Shown piece by piece: positions 1 to 8,801 of a stretch of 64,000 nucleotides of DNA (the first letter of the stretch is position 1; each line of letters opens with the position of its first letter). The notes beneath the pieces are model-generated. The model ran no database searches. It saw nothing but the letters and a program-made list of their open reading frames with translations, and had not been told where the DNA came from. The position numbers and the translations under genes are program-made. The stretch comes from UBA6522 sp965204155 (lineage in GTDB: Bacteria; Pseudomonadota; Gammaproteobacteria; Steroidobacterales; Rariloculaceae), in contig OZ241971.1 in assembly GCA_965204155.1 (NCBI GenBank), forward strand, positions 1,178,001 through 1,242,000. Reading direction: 5' to 3'.

Positions 1-682
1 GCCCAAAAACCGGCCGGGATTCGGCAAAACGCGCCTGCGCCCAGGGCGTCATCGGCGGCAATTCCTCGCTGAACGCGTAATTTTCCCAAGCATGATCGTA
101 CCGCCTGATCCAGACGCCACGCAGGTCGGCGCCCTGGCCGCCGGGCAGCGGCTCCCGTGAGGCCGAACCACGCTCGACCCCTACCGATTCTCCGCCGATC
201 AGTGCGTGACCGCTCGCATCCACCAACCTGCGAATGCGGATGGAGGGGGCGCCGTTACGGGCCGGATTGCCCGTCAACTCGATCACGTCACCCGGCAAGA
301 GGGAGTTCGCAGTCCACCTGATTGAAGTTGGAGAGCCCGCGGATATGCCTCTCGCCAACCGATTCGGTGTCGTCAGCTCACCCGACCATTCCACCGTGTT
401 CCCTTCCCCATCCGTGACGGCGACGTAGACGAGCACGTGAGGAAAGACGAACTTGAATTCGGTGACGCTCCCGCGAACGGTCACCGTCTGCGTGGCATCG
501 TAAAGCGCTCCGCCGTGGTGGGCCTGCAGCTCTTCCGGCCAATGACCCCAGATGGCCGCAAGTGTCGCCGCTGCGAACGAGAGCACTGCGGAACGAATTT
601 CTCCGGCTCGCTTCACCTGCTCGTCACTCATCTTCCATACGCTTCGGAAGTCGGTCACGGGCAGATTGACCGACCACTCCAT
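1..682 (-). CDS. DUF6152-type exported protein, C-terminus cut by window edge
   Basis: Read directly on the minus strand: an open frame from ATG at 682 (or an internal ATG at 631) to the window edge with no stop. The product has a hydrophobic export-like segment (AVLSFAAATLAAIWG), then AHHGGALYD and TVTVRGSVTEFKFVFPHV. This matches the DUF6152 pattern of a short exported beta-rich protein beginning with an HH motif. An in-frame TGA lies just upstream of 682, so 682 is the earliest start. Function of the family is unknown. It is followed downstream on the same strand-side by no visible gene because the window ends. Family call is from memory of the motif. Confidence 0.7.
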   Translation of the reverse strand, partial: MEWSVNLPVTDFRSVWKMSDEQVKRAGEIRSAVLSFAAATLAAIWGHWPEELQAHHGGALYDATQTVTVRGSVTEFKFVFPHVLVYVAVTDGEGNTVEWSGELTTPNRLARGISAGSPTSIRWTANSLLPGDVIELTGNPARNGAPSIRIRRLVDASGHALIGGESVGVERGSASREPLPGGQGADLRGVWIRRYDHAWENYAFSEELPPMTPWAQARFAESRPVFG

Positions 683-728
683 GCCCCTTGATGCTCAAAT
701 TCAGGTCCTTGACGCTCTTGACCAGACT

Positions 729-2192
729 TTATGGAATCTGCGGCCAGCCCGTCAATTCCAGCAAGCGGGCGAGTTCCCCTTGCATGTCCTCAAGCAATTG
801 GGCTGCCTCCGGCGAGTCGGCGATATTGTACAGTTCGTAGGGGTCCGCCTCGAGATCGTAGAGCTCGTCCATGCCCTCCAGGTCCATGTACTGAATGTAC
901 TTGTAGCGGTCGGTGCGCACCGCCTGGTAACCCATGCGCAGTACGCGCACGAACTCCGAGACCGCCCCGGAATTCGGTGCGCCCCGAAGATAGTCTTCCG
1001 GATCGGAGTGGTGCTGTATCAGCAACGACGTACGCCAGTCCTGCGGGTTTGCGCCCATCAGCACAGGAACCAGTGAAGCTCCCTGCACTGGATCCTCGGG
1101 CTCCTGGTTGGCCAGTTCCAGAATCGTCGAGGCCAGATCGATACTCAGCACCATCTGCTCCGGCCGCGTGCCTGGCCCGATCAGGCCCGGATAGCGGATC
1201 ACCAGGGGAATGCGCACCGACGCCTCATACGCCAGGCGCCGCTGAGCGTTGAGGCCGTGCTCTCCATAGAAATATCCGTGGTCGCTGGTCACCACGAAAA
1301 AAGTGTCGTTCAGCTCACCGGTGCGTTCCAGGGCCTCCAGCAACCGGCCCACGCTCTCGTCCACCCCCGTGACCATCTCCAGGCGGTTACGAATGGTTGC
1401 ATCGGTCGTGGAAGTGTCCGGCCCCAGCGGCGGCAGACCCGGGATTTCCCGCGTCAGGGCGGGCTTGTCCAGGGGCGGCACACCGTCGCTCGGAAGCCGC
1501 ACGATCGGCTCATCGTCGTAGATGCCCAGGTGCCGATCCGCCGCAATGAATCCGCCCTCCACCAGGCCAAGGGCCGGGTCCGGGTGCACCGCCTTCTGCG
1601 AAAAGAAAAGCACGAAAGGCTCATCCCGAGCGGCTTCCAGGAACGAAACTGCGTGATCGGTAAGGACATCCGTCACATGCCCTTCGAACGTGACACGCTC
1701 GTTGCCCACATAGACCTCGGGATTCGTGTTCGTGCCCTGTCCGATCAGGCTGACCCACGTGTCGAAGCCCGGCCGGGGCGTGCCGTCGGAGCCCATGTGC
1801 CACTTGCCCACGAAGGCGGTGTCATAGCCGGTCCGGTCGAGCTGGCGCGGGAACGTGTTCAGATCGTGGCCGCGGCGGTTGGTGTTGTCGATGATCCCGT
1901 TGGCGTGAGCGTAGAGCCCCGTCAGGAAACTCGCTCTGGCCGGCGAGCAGAGCGGCGTGGTGGTGAATGCATTGAGAAACATCGCCCCCTCGGCCGCGAC
2001 CCGGTCGATATTGGGCGTACGCACGAACGGATGCCCGCCCGCGCTGAAGTCATCCCAACGCATGTCGTCCACGAGCACCACGACGAAATTCGGCCTGTCA
2101 TCGGCTTGCGCCATGGCGGGCGGACTTGTGGCCAGTGCCAAAAGGGCGGCCAGGAACAACTGTGGGCCGAAGCGAATGAACTTGCGGGCCAT
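729..2192 (-). CDS. Secreted sulfatase (arylsulfatase family, alkaline phosphatase superfamily)
   Basis: A 487-residue hydrolase expected to cleave sulfate esters in the periplasm or outside the cell. The start at 2192 is preceded by a GGAAGGA ribosome site and gives a clear signal peptide ending AMAQA; the open frame extends further upstream but that part overlaps the next gene and has no such features. Calcium-binding aspartates are seen in VDDMRWDD, and Cys82 lies in CSPARAS, the C-x-P-x-R signature converted to formylglycine. A C-terminal DELYDLEADPYELYN segment is typical of type I sulfatases. It lies 41 bases after the RidA-like gene and is probably co-transcribed. Substrate cannot be told. 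Confidence 0.92.
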   Translation of the reverse strand: MARKFIRFGPQLFLAALLALATSPPAMAQADDRPNFVVVLVDDMRWDDFSAGGHPFVRTPNIDRVAAEGAMFLNAFTTTPLCSPARASFLTGLYAHANGIIDNTNRRGHDLNTFPRQLDRTGYDTAFVGKWHMGSDGTPRPGFDTWVSLIGQGTNTNPEVYVGNERVTFEGHVTDVLTDHAVSFLEAARDEPFVLFFSQKAVHPDPALGLVEGGFIAADRHLGIYDDEPIVRLPSDGVPPLDKPALTREIPGLPPLGPDTSTTDATIRNRLEMVTGVDESVGRLLEALERTGELNDTFFVVTSDHGYFYGEHGLNAQRRLAYEASVRIPLVIRYPGLIGPGTRPEQMVLSIDLASTILELANQEPEDPVQGASLVPVLMGANPQDWRTSLLIQHHSDPEDYLRGAPNSGAVSEFVRVLRMGYQAVRTDRYKYIQYMDLEGMDELYDLEADPYELYNIADSPEAAQLLEDMQGELARLLELTGWPQIP

Positions 2193-2233
2193 GATGATTT
2201 CCTTCCCGAATCTCTTTTGCCGTGGTTGCCGGA

Positions 2234-2680
2234 CTATTCTTCGATGACGCCGATACACTCGATCTCGACGCGACCGCCGAGCGCGAGACCACTCGCGCCC
2301 AGTGCGCTTCGAGCCGGCAGATTGTCGCCGAAGAACGTCACGTAAACCTCGTTCATCTGTTCCCATTCCGCCATGTCGGCAAGAAAGACCGTGCACTTCA
2401 CGACCCGGTCCATGGAAGAACCATGACGCTCCAAGCTCGCCCTGATGTTTTCGAGCGCCTGGCGAGTTTCCCCGGCAATGCCGCCGGGGGCCAGACCGTC
2501 CGCTGTCGTGCCGAGCTTTCCGGACAGGAAGAGCAGGTTACCGACGCGCACTGCGTCGGAGAACGGCAGGACCCGTCCGCCGGGACCAGGCGCAGAAAAG
2601 TACTCGACTTCGCTTGTCTGTGACTGCGCAGGTCCGGAAAGAACCAGCAGTACGATCGTTGCCAGGATTGATTTGTACAT
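2234..2680 (-). CDS. RidA/YjgF-family protein with signal peptide
   Basis: 148 residues. RidA-family proteins usually deaminate reactive enamine/imine intermediates in the cytosol. The core motifs are present: GNLLFLSGKLG, ETRQALENIRASL, DRVVKCTVFLADM and the C-terminal VEIECIGVIEE including the conserved arginine before VEIE. Unlike the usual cytosolic forms, it begins with a hydrophobic signal peptide (SILATIVLLVLSGPAQSQ), so it is predicted to be exported. It is the first gene of a two-gene unit with the sulfatase and is divergent from the LVIVD gene, with about 210 bases between them that must hold both promoters. Confidence 0.88.
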   Translation of the reverse strand: MYKSILATIVLLVLSGPAQSQTSEVEYFSAPGPGGRVLPFSDAVRVGNLLFLSGKLGTTADGLAPGGIAGETRQALENIRASLERHGSSMDRVVKCTVFLADMAEWEQMNEVYVTFFGDNLPARSALGASGLALGGRVEIECIGVIEE

Positions 2681-2893
2681 GTTTCTTCCTTATTGGATGA
2701 CGCCCGTCACCAGGGCGACTTCGTTGTTGAGACCGATCCGGCAGGCCACATGGGGCTCTGGCTGACAGCAAGGCGAAAGAGTGTAACCCAACCCTTTCCC
2801 GGGCTCCTGACAGCTCAAGTTCCCGGCGCTTGACACGGCGGGTGTACTATTCGACATTCAGGACCATCGCTCAATCCGATACCGGGAGAGACC

Positions 2894-4345
2894 ATGCGCT
2901 TGTCGATACGATGTCGATCCGGAATTCCCGCCGCACTCGCGGCCCTGTTGCTCGCCATTTGCGGCGGTGCGCACGCCCAGGACCCCACCGAGGGCGAAGA
3001 GGCACTCAACATGCAGCTCGTCGGTTACGACGACCTGCAGGGGCGCAGCGCCTATCAACCCATCGTTCACCGGCAGGGCGAGCGGTGGATCGCCTACATC
3101 GGGCACCATGCCGGGCGCCACGAGAATCCCCTGACCGGAGCGGACGAGGGTAACGGCACCTCGATCCTCGATGTCACCGATCCCGCGAATCCCGAGTACC
3201 TCTTCCATATTCCGGGCGGCGAGGGCGACAGCGAAGCGCAAATGGTGCGCCTGTGCGCCGGCAGCGATCTGCCGGGCGGCGTGGACGGCAACTACTATCT
3301 GCTGCGTGCAGTCGGCCGGAACGGTCACCAGGTCTGGAACGTCACGATGCCGGAGAGCCCCGAACTGGTTTCCTGGATGGAGGCGGAAGGGCTCGTGGAC
3401 ACGCACAAGAACTGGTGGGAATGCGATACCGGCATCGCCTACCTCGTCTCCGGTGTCGAGGGGTGGGCACCGCGGCGCATGACCCAGGTCTACGATCTCT
3501 CCCATCCCGCCGAACCGCGCTTCATTCGCAATTTCGGCCTGCCGGGGCAGCAGCCCGGCGCACCCGATCACGAGGAGATGAGCAAGTACGAACTGCACGG
3601 ACCCATTGCGGTCGGCAACCGCATCTACTTCGGATACGGCACGTTCCTCAACGGCGTGGTCCAGATCGTCGACCGCGAACGGCTGATTCGCGGCAATCCC
3701 GCGCTGGAGGACCCTTTCGAACCCACCGACGAGAACCTGGAATACCCGGTGATCACGACCCTGTACACGGGCCCGCGGCTCGGCGCGCATACCGTGTTTC
3801 CCGTGCTCGGGATGGACGTGCCGGAGTTTGCCGACAACTCCGAGGGCCGCACCCGCGACATGTTACTGGTGGTCGGCGAGTCCCTCCGCAACGAATGCCT
3901 CGAGAACCGGCAGATGATGTACATGGTGGACATCACCGACGAGACCAGGCCCTGGCCGGTGGCCAATTTCCAGGTGCCCGAGGAGAGCGGTAACTTCTGC
4001 GAGCGAGGCGGGCGATTCGGCACCCACTCCTCCAACGAGAACATGACGTCGGTCTACTACGGCAAGATTGTCTTCCTGGCATATTTCAACGGCGGGATCC
4101 GGGCGGTGGACATTCGCGATCCGTGGTCGCCGACGGAAATTGGCTACTACATCCCAGCCATCAATGAACGAACGACCCAGCGCTGCATCACCGTGGAAGG
4201 GGCGGAGCGATGCAAGCGCGCAATCCAGACAAACAATCTGGAAGTAGACGATCGCGGCTACGTCTACGCCGCCGACCGCGCCAATACGGGGCTGCACATC
4301 GTCGAGTTGATTGGTCAGGCGCGGGATATCGCAGATTTCCAGTGA
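2894..4345 (+). CDS. Exported LVIVD-repeat-like protein
   Basis: 483 residues with a signal peptide ending AHAQ. The mature part contains repeated beta-propeller-like blades with the pattern xxxxVDxxDPxxPxx: ILDVTDPANPEYLFHI, VYDLSHPAEPRFIRNF, MVDITDETRPWPVANF and AVDIRDPWSPTEIGYY. This is the spacing seen in LVIVD-repeat proteins of unknown function. Several cysteines (CAGS, WWECD, ENRQ/NECLEN, CERGG, CITVEGAERCKR) are compatible with disulfides in the periplasm. ATG 2894 follows a GGGAGAG ribosome site. No catalytic motif recognised. It precedes the copper-type cluster by about 40 bases and may be its first gene. Confidence 0.7.
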   Translation: MRLSIRCRSGIPAALAALLLAICGGAHAQDPTEGEEALNMQLVGYDDLQGRSAYQPIVHRQGERWIAYIGHHAGRHENPLTGADEGNGTSILDVTDPANPEYLFHIPGGEGDSEAQMVRLCAGSDLPGGVDGNYYLLRAVGRNGHQVWNVTMPESPELVSWMEAEGLVDTHKNWWECDTGIAYLVSGVEGWAPRRMTQVYDLSHPAEPRFIRNFGLPGQQPGAPDHEEMSKYELHGPIAVGNRIYFGYGTFLNGVVQIVDRERLIRGNPALEDPFEPTDENLEYPVITTLYTGPRLGAHTVFPVLGMDVPEFADNSEGRTRDMLLVVGESLRNECLENRQMMYMVDITDETRPWPVANFQVPEESGNFCERGGRFGTHSSNENMTSVYYGKIVFLAYFNGGIRAVDIRDPWSPTEIGYYIPAINERTTQRCITVEGAERCKRAIQTNNLEVDDRGYVYAADRANTGLHIVELIGQARDIADFQ

Positions 4346-4386
4346 AACCGTATCCAGCCACAAGAGGGAGGCTGCCGGTCGCCGCA

Positions 4387-4734
4387 ATGACACTGCACCC
4401 AGCCATTATACGGAGTGCCGCCGTCGCCGCCCTGCTCTGCGGAGGGGCGATTGGCCCGGTCACGGGATGGGCACATTGGGAGGGGTTCGAGGCGGCCGAT
4501 CCTTCGACACCGGCCGCCTTGCTGAGGTTTGAGAGCGCGGCCGCCGGCTATGTCGTTGCGCCGGTCTCGCCCGCGTCCTGGCTTGAGCGATTCCAACCTG
4601 ATGGCGGAGCCACGGTGCCGAACCGGCCTTCCGTAGCCGAATCCGGCACCGGCGAACGCGATAACAGCGGCATCGGAGAAACTTCCGGTCACGCCGGCGT
4701 AGAACAGCCGGCGGCGGCCCCGATTCCTGAATGA
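4387..4734 (+). CDS. Small exported protein of unknown function in copper-type cluster
   Basis: 115 residues. Begins with a signal-like segment (IIRSAAVAALLCGGAIGPVTGWA) and continues as a low-complexity Ala/Pro/Gly/Glu-rich tail with no recognisable domain. Its stop codon overlaps the start of the TolC-like gene (ATGATG), indicating translational coupling. The frame is open further upstream into the end of the previous gene, but the signal peptide supports the ATG at 4387. Function is unknown; position suggests a role with the following outer-membrane protein and multicopper oxidase. Small size leaves some doubt that it is expressed. Confidence 0.6.
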   Translation: MTLHPAIIRSAAVAALLCGGAIGPVTGWAHWEGFEAADPSTPAALLRFESAAAGYVVAPVSPASWLERFQPDGGATVPNRPSVAESGTGERDNSGIGETSGHAGVEQPAAAPIPE

Positions 4735-5984
4735 TGCCGCCGGAGCGACGCGCGGCTATCGTCCAGCTTCTTGCGGCTGGCGCCGTTTTCGTTGCCGGCT
4801 TGCTGAACGGGTGCGCCACCGGTACGGGCGGGATAGGCAATGCCGGAGACCTTGCGTCAGAGCCGCAGGCACTTGCTGCCGAGCCGCCACCCCTGACGCC
4901 CGGGCAGCAGGCGCTGCTTGATCGCAGAACGCAGCGCATCGACACGTTGCTTTCCGAAGCACTGACGGCAGAGAACGCCGCAGAGATCGCGCTATTGCAG
5001 AATCCCGCGGTGGAGCGTGCGCTGGAGACGCTCGGCATGCCCGGCTTCGACCGCCTGCAGTTGGCGTACACGGTGAATCCGGCCTTCAACAACGGACAGC
5101 CGCCGAGCACCATGGAGACTCGAATCGAGCAGCAGCTCTCGGTCAATGCAATGACCTGGGTCAGCGTTCCCGCGCTCGCCGCGGAGGTCGCCAACGACGA
5201 ACGCGGAGCGCGTCTGCAGGCGGCCGATGAGGTCGTTGCGCTCCTGTTTGCCGCACGGCGGGCCTGGGTCCGGGCGGTGGCGGCGCGGGAGTCGCAGCGC
5301 TATCTCGAGGACGTAGCCGCGGCAGCGGAAGCCGGGCGCGACATCATGGAGGGCATGCGCCGCGTGGGCAACGCAACTGAACTGGAATGGCTGCAGGCGC
5401 AGACGCTCTACGCCGATGCCGTCGCCGACCTGACGGCCGCACAGCTCGCGGCCGCTGTCGATCGGGAACGGCTGGTTCAGACGCTCGGGCTCTGGGGCGC
5501 GGACGCCGACCGCGTGAGCCTGCCCGAGCGCCTGCCGGAGCTGCCACCGGCAGCGATCGGCCCCGATGGCCTGGAAGACCGGGCCGTCGCGCAGCGTTTC
5601 GATGTTCGCGCGGGACGAATCGAAGGCCTCGCCGGCGAGGCCGGCGTGAACGCACGGGCCGACGTGCGCACGGCGTGGCTCGCCTACCGTGCCTCCTACG
5701 ACCTGGCACAGCACGCGCGCGATGCCCTGGTCCCACTGGCGCAGCATACGTCGGCGGAGCAGCTCAAGCTCTACAACGGCATGCTCATCGACGTATTCGA
5801 TCTCCTGGCGGATGCCACCGCGAGAATCAACGCTGTGAACGCCGCTCTGGACGCGCAGCGAGAGTTCTGGCTTGCCGAGGTGGAACTGCAGCGGGCCATG
5901 TCGGGTGTCGGGAGCCCGGCGGGAACGGTGCAACCCGCCGTTCAGGGCGGATTCAGGCCGGGGACTGTCTATCATGTTCACTGA
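4731..5984 (+). CDS. TolC-family outer-membrane lipoprotein, shortened second half
   Basis: 417 residues. N-terminal lipoprotein signal with lipobox-like LLNGCATG (Cys about 28). It has the long alanine/glutamate-rich helices of TolC-type efflux proteins, with the first repeat complete through RDIMEGMRRVGNATELEWLQAQ. In the second repeat the sequence passes straight from DVRAGRIEGLAGEAG to NARADVRTAWLAYRASYDLAQHARD. Related TolC-family proteins that sit beside multicopper oxidases carry a beta-strand stretch of roughly 60 residues there, so this copy appears internally deleted. It starts inside the preceding gene's stop and is followed after 12 bases by the oxidase, implying one operon probably for copper handling. 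Confidence 0.78.
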   Translation: MMPPERRAAIVQLLAAGAVFVAGLLNGCATGTGGIGNAGDLASEPQALAAEPPPLTPGQQALLDRRTQRIDTLLSEALTAENAAEIALLQNPAVERALETLGMPGFDRLQLAYTVNPAFNNGQPPSTMETRIEQQLSVNAMTWVSVPALAAEVANDERGARLQAADEVVALLFAARRAWVRAVAARESQRYLEDVAAAAEAGRDIMEGMRRVGNATELEWLQAQTLYADAVADLTAAQLAAAVDRERLVQTLGLWGADADRVSLPERLPELPPAAIGPDGLEDRAVAQRFDVRAGRIEGLAGEAGVNARADVRTAWLAYRASYDLAQHARDALVPLAQHTSAEQLKLYNGMLIDVFDLLADATARINAVNAALDAQREFWLAEVELQRAMSGVGSPAGTVQPAVQGGFRPGTVYHVH

Positions 5985-5996
5985 CGGGCGCGACGC

Positions 5997-7280
5997 ATGG
6001 TTTCCCGCCGCCGCTTTCTGACCAGCGCCGCGGGTGCGCTGGTGAGCGCCGGGGTGGTCGCCCGTACCGCTGCCGCGCAGATTCCGGAGGCGCCGCTGGT
6101 CGAGTCGCCGGACACGGCGCCGCCCGCTGCACCCGCCTCGGGGCGGCCGTTTCAACCCGTGGTCACGCTCAACGGCTGGTCCCTGCCCTGGCGCATGAGC
6201 GGTGACGTCAAGGAATTCCACCTCATTGCACAACCCGTCGTTCGCGAAATCGCCCCGGGAATGACTGCGCACCTGTGGGGCTACAACGGCCAGTCGCCGG
6301 GTCCGACCATCGAATGCGTCGAAGGCGACCGCGTGCGTCTGTTCGTGACCAACAAACTGCCCGAATACACGTCGATCCACTGGCACGGCGTGCGCCTGCC
6401 TCATGGCATGGACGGCGTAACCGGCCTTACGCAACCGCCGATACAGCCCGGCGAAACCTGGGTCTACGAATTCGATATGCAGCATGCCGGAACCTTCATG
6501 TACCACCCTCACGCCGACGACATGGTGCAGGTCGCCATGGGCCTGATGGGCTGCATCGTTGTGCACCCGCGCGACCCCGCAGAGCATGCCGTGGACCGGG
6601 ATTTCGTGTTTCTGATGAGCGCCTACGACATCGAGCCCGGGAGCTACACGCCGCGGGTCCACACGCACACCGACTTCAACCTCTGGACGTGGAACAGCCG
6701 CGTCTTCCCGGGCATTGCGCCCCTGGCCGTCCGGCAGGGCGACAGGGTCCGCATCCGGATCGGCAACCTCACCATGACCAATCATCCCATCCACCTGCAC
6801 GGACACTCGTTCGAGGTCACGGGCACCGACGGCGGCTGGGTACCCCCGACCGCACGCTGGCCGGAGGCCACCATCGACGTCGGCGTCGGCCAGATGCGCG
6901 CCATCGAGTTCGTCGCCGACGCGCCCGGCGACTGGGCGTTCCACTGCCACAAGACCCACCACACCATGAACGCCATGGGGCACGAGGTGATGACCTCCAT
7001 CGGCGTCGATTTCGAGGAGGCCGCCGAGAAGTTGCGCCGCCTGATTCCCGGGTACATGGTCATGGGCGATCGCGGCATGGCCGAAATGGCCTCCATGCAG
7101 ATGGAACTGCCGGAGAACACGCTGCCCATGATGTCGGGCGAAGGTCCGTACGGGCCCATCGGGATGGGTGGGATGTTTACCGTGGTCAAGGTGCGTGCCG
7201 ATCAACCGCCCGGCGACTACGGCGATCCTGGCTGGTACGAACCTCCGCCCGGGTCCATGGCTTACCGCTCGGAAACGTAG
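5997..7280 (+). CDS. Tat-exported multicopper oxidase
   Basis: 427 residues. The N-terminus SRRRFLTSAAG is a twin-arginine signal, as expected for an enzyme exported with its copper centres. All four copper motifs are visible: HWHG (residues 128-131), YHPHAD (169-174), HPIHLHGHSFE (263-273) and HCHKTHHTMNAM (316-327), the last giving the type 1 Cys, His and axial Met. It oxidises a phenolic or Cu(I) substrate with reduction of O2 to water. Length matches the compact copper-oxidase group found with TolC-family genes. A Met-rich C-terminal part (MAEMASMQME, MGGMF) is compatible with Cu(I) handling. Substrate unproven. Confidence 0.93.
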   Translation: MVSRRRFLTSAAGALVSAGVVARTAAAQIPEAPLVESPDTAPPAAPASGRPFQPVVTLNGWSLPWRMSGDVKEFHLIAQPVVREIAPGMTAHLWGYNGQSPGPTIECVEGDRVRLFVTNKLPEYTSIHWHGVRLPHGMDGVTGLTQPPIQPGETWVYEFDMQHAGTFMYHPHADDMVQVAMGLMGCIVVHPRDPAEHAVDRDFVFLMSAYDIEPGSYTPRVHTHTDFNLWTWNSRVFPGIAPLAVRQGDRVRIRIGNLTMTNHPIHLHGHSFEVTGTDGGWVPPTARWPEATIDVGVGQMRAIEFVADAPGDWAFHCHKTHHTMNAMGHEVMTSIGVDFEEAAEKLRRLIPGYMVMGDRGMAEMASMQMELPENTLPMMSGEGPYGPIGMGGMFTVVKVRADQPPGDYGDPGWYEPPPGSMAYRSET

Positions 7281-7286
7281 GCGTCC

Positions 7287-8111
7287 ATGTCGTCCACGGA
7301 AATACCCCGCCCCCCGCTGGACGAAACCCCTGACACCGGCGGACGGCCCCTCGTGCTGCTCCAGATCACCGACACGCACCTCTTTGCTTCCGCGGACACG
7401 AAGCATCGCGGCATCAATACCCAGGCATCGCTCGACTCCGTGCTCGTCAATGCGAAAGCGGACGCCCGCTGGCCACCTGACGCCATTGTCGTCACGGGAG
7501 ACATCGTCCACGACGAGAGCCAGGCGGGGTACGAGCGGTTCCGAAAGACACTGGAATCCCTCGGTCCGCTGGCCTTCTGCGTTCCCGGCAACCACGACGA
7601 TCCCGCGGTCCTCGAGCGGTACCTTGCGGCGCCGCGTGTCCAGGTGTGCGGCGATACGCGACTCGGTGCGTGGCGGTTGATCCTGTTGAACTCATTCGGA
7701 AACGGGGAAGTTGCCGGCGCCCTGGGAACCGCCGAACTGGCCCGAATGGAAATGGTGCTTGAGAAGCATCCCGGCGAGCACACCCTGATCTGCATGCATC
7801 ACCCGCCTGTTGCCATGGGGAGCGCCTGGCTGGACAACCCCGGGCTACGGGACGCCGAACCCTTCATTGACCTGGTGCGGCGGCATCCACAGGTGCGCGC
7901 CGTGCTCTGGGGCCATGTGCACCAGGAATTCGACCGGCATGCCGATGGCGTACGATTCATGAGTACGCCTTCGACATGCGCACAATTTCGGCCCGAAAAC
8001 GACGAGTTCGCCGAGGACAACCGCCCGCCCGGCATGCGATGGCTGGAATTGAATCCGGACGGCGGGTTGACCACCGAAGTGCTTCGCGTACCGGAGGCCG
8101 CCCCGGCATGA
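7287..8111 (+). CDS. cpdA: CpdA-like 3',5'-cyclic-AMP phosphodiesterase (calcineurin-type metallophosphoesterase)
   Basis: 274 residues. Two-metal phosphoesterase with the full motif set: QITDTHL (Asp29, His31), VVTGDIVHD, PGNHDDP, CMHHPP and GHVHQEF. This order and the surrounding sequence match the class III cyclic nucleotide phosphodiesterase CpdA, which degrades cAMP in the cytosol and so tunes CRP signalling. It starts 6 bases after the multicopper oxidase and may be read through from that operon, though CpdA is functionally unrelated to copper. Paralogues with other phosphodiester substrates exist, so substrate is an inference. Confidence 0.85.
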   Translation: MSSTEIPRPPLDETPDTGGRPLVLLQITDTHLFASADTKHRGINTQASLDSVLVNAKADARWPPDAIVVTGDIVHDESQAGYERFRKTLESLGPLAFCVPGNHDDPAVLERYLAAPRVQVCGDTRLGAWRLILLNSFGNGEVAGALGTAELARMEMVLEKHPGEHTLICMHHPPVAMGSAWLDNPGLRDAEPFIDLVRRHPQVRAVLWGHVHQEFDRHADGVRFMSTPSTCAQFRPENDEFAEDNRPPGMRWLELNPDGGLTTEVLRVPEAAPA

Positions 8112-8172
8112 CGTGCCCGGTGGCTGCCAGCGCTCCGTACAACAGATCATGTCGTATCGGCTGGATGGAACG

Positions 8173-8358
8173 CTAGATTTCCACCATGTCGAAGTCTTCC
8201 TTGCCCGCGCCGCAGTCCGGGCAGTGCCAGGAGAGGGGAATATCGTCCCAGCGCGTGCCGGGAGCAATGCCTTCCTCGGGCAATCCCTCGGCTTCGTCGT
8301 AGATGAAGCCGCAGATCAGGCACATGTACCTTTTCATGGGCGCGGACTCGGTTGGCAT
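8173..8358 (-). CDS. rubA: Rubredoxin
   Basis: 61 residues from the ATG at 8358, which lies 5 bases after the hspQ stop; a second ATG at 8337 would give the usual 54-residue protein beginning MKRYMCLICG. The Fe(SCys)4 site is given by CLICG and CPDCG, with the family core YDEAEGLPEEGIAPGTRW and WDDIPLSW. It is a one-electron carrier in the cytosol, commonly serving hydroxylases or oxidative-stress enzymes. Neither start has a strong ribosome site; coupling to hspQ favours the upstream one, family length the downstream one. Confidence 0.95.
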   Translation of the reverse strand: MPTESAPMKRYMCLICGFIYDEAEGLPEEGIAPGTRWDDIPLSWHCPDCGAGKEDFDMVEI

Positions 8359-8363
8359 CGCGG

Positions 8364-8690
8364 TCAGTTGCTGCGGAGCCTGGGTTCGTAGAACTTACCG
8401 TTGAACCCCTCAAAATAGCTCTTCAGGAAGGGCGACTGGATTGGCTTGGGGTCGGCGGCGGATCGCAGATTACGCTCGGCTACGTAGGTTGTCTGGTCGG
8501 CATTGTCCACCAGCACGTGATACCAGGGACGGTTCTTCGGCGGCCGGCTCAGAGCCACTTTTTCATACCACTTTTCGCTGAGCATGAAACTGGGGTCCAC
8601 GTCATAGATGACGCCGCGGTATCCGAATCGCCGGTGCATCACAACCTGGCCGATGTGGAAGTTGCCGGTCAGTTCGGGAATTTCATTCAC
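8364..8690 (-). CDS. hspQ: Heat-shock protein HspQ (YccV-like)
   Basis: 108 residues from a GTG at 8690 preceded by GAAGGA. An ATG at 8759 in the same frame would add a Cys-rich 23-residue extension (MTCGDCEKIDSCGS) not usual for the family. The YccV domain is clear: FHIGQVVMHRRFGYRGVIYDVDP, WYEKVALSRPPKNRPWYHVLVD and TTYVAERNL. HspQ promotes DnaA turnover and acts as a Lon specificity enhancer in enterobacteria. It is read in the same direction as rubredoxin downstream and mpl upstream. Confidence 0.87.
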   Translation of the reverse strand: MNEIPELTGNFHIGQVVMHRRFGYRGVIYDVDPSFMLSEKWYEKVALSRPPKNRPWYHVLVDNADQTTYVAERNLRSAADPKPIQSPFLKSYFEGFNGKFYEPRLRSN

Positions 8691-8801
8691 GCCAGGCGCT
8701 TCCTTCAAATTTCGGCGGGAACCGCAGGAGTCGATTTTCTCACAGTCCCCACACGTCAACGAGTCGCGGAACGCAGTTTGGTTCCCTGCTTGCGACCGGT
8801 C

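Noticed and set aside
2193..2396. Upstream extension of the sulfatase reading frame
   Set aside because: It adds a basic, signal-less segment overlapping the RidA-like gene; ATG 2192 has a good ribosome site and a proper signal peptide.
4992..7595. Very long open frame antisense to the TolC-like and oxidase genes
   Set aside because: Codon-position GC bias of the sense genes keeps the opposite frame open; product has no domains.
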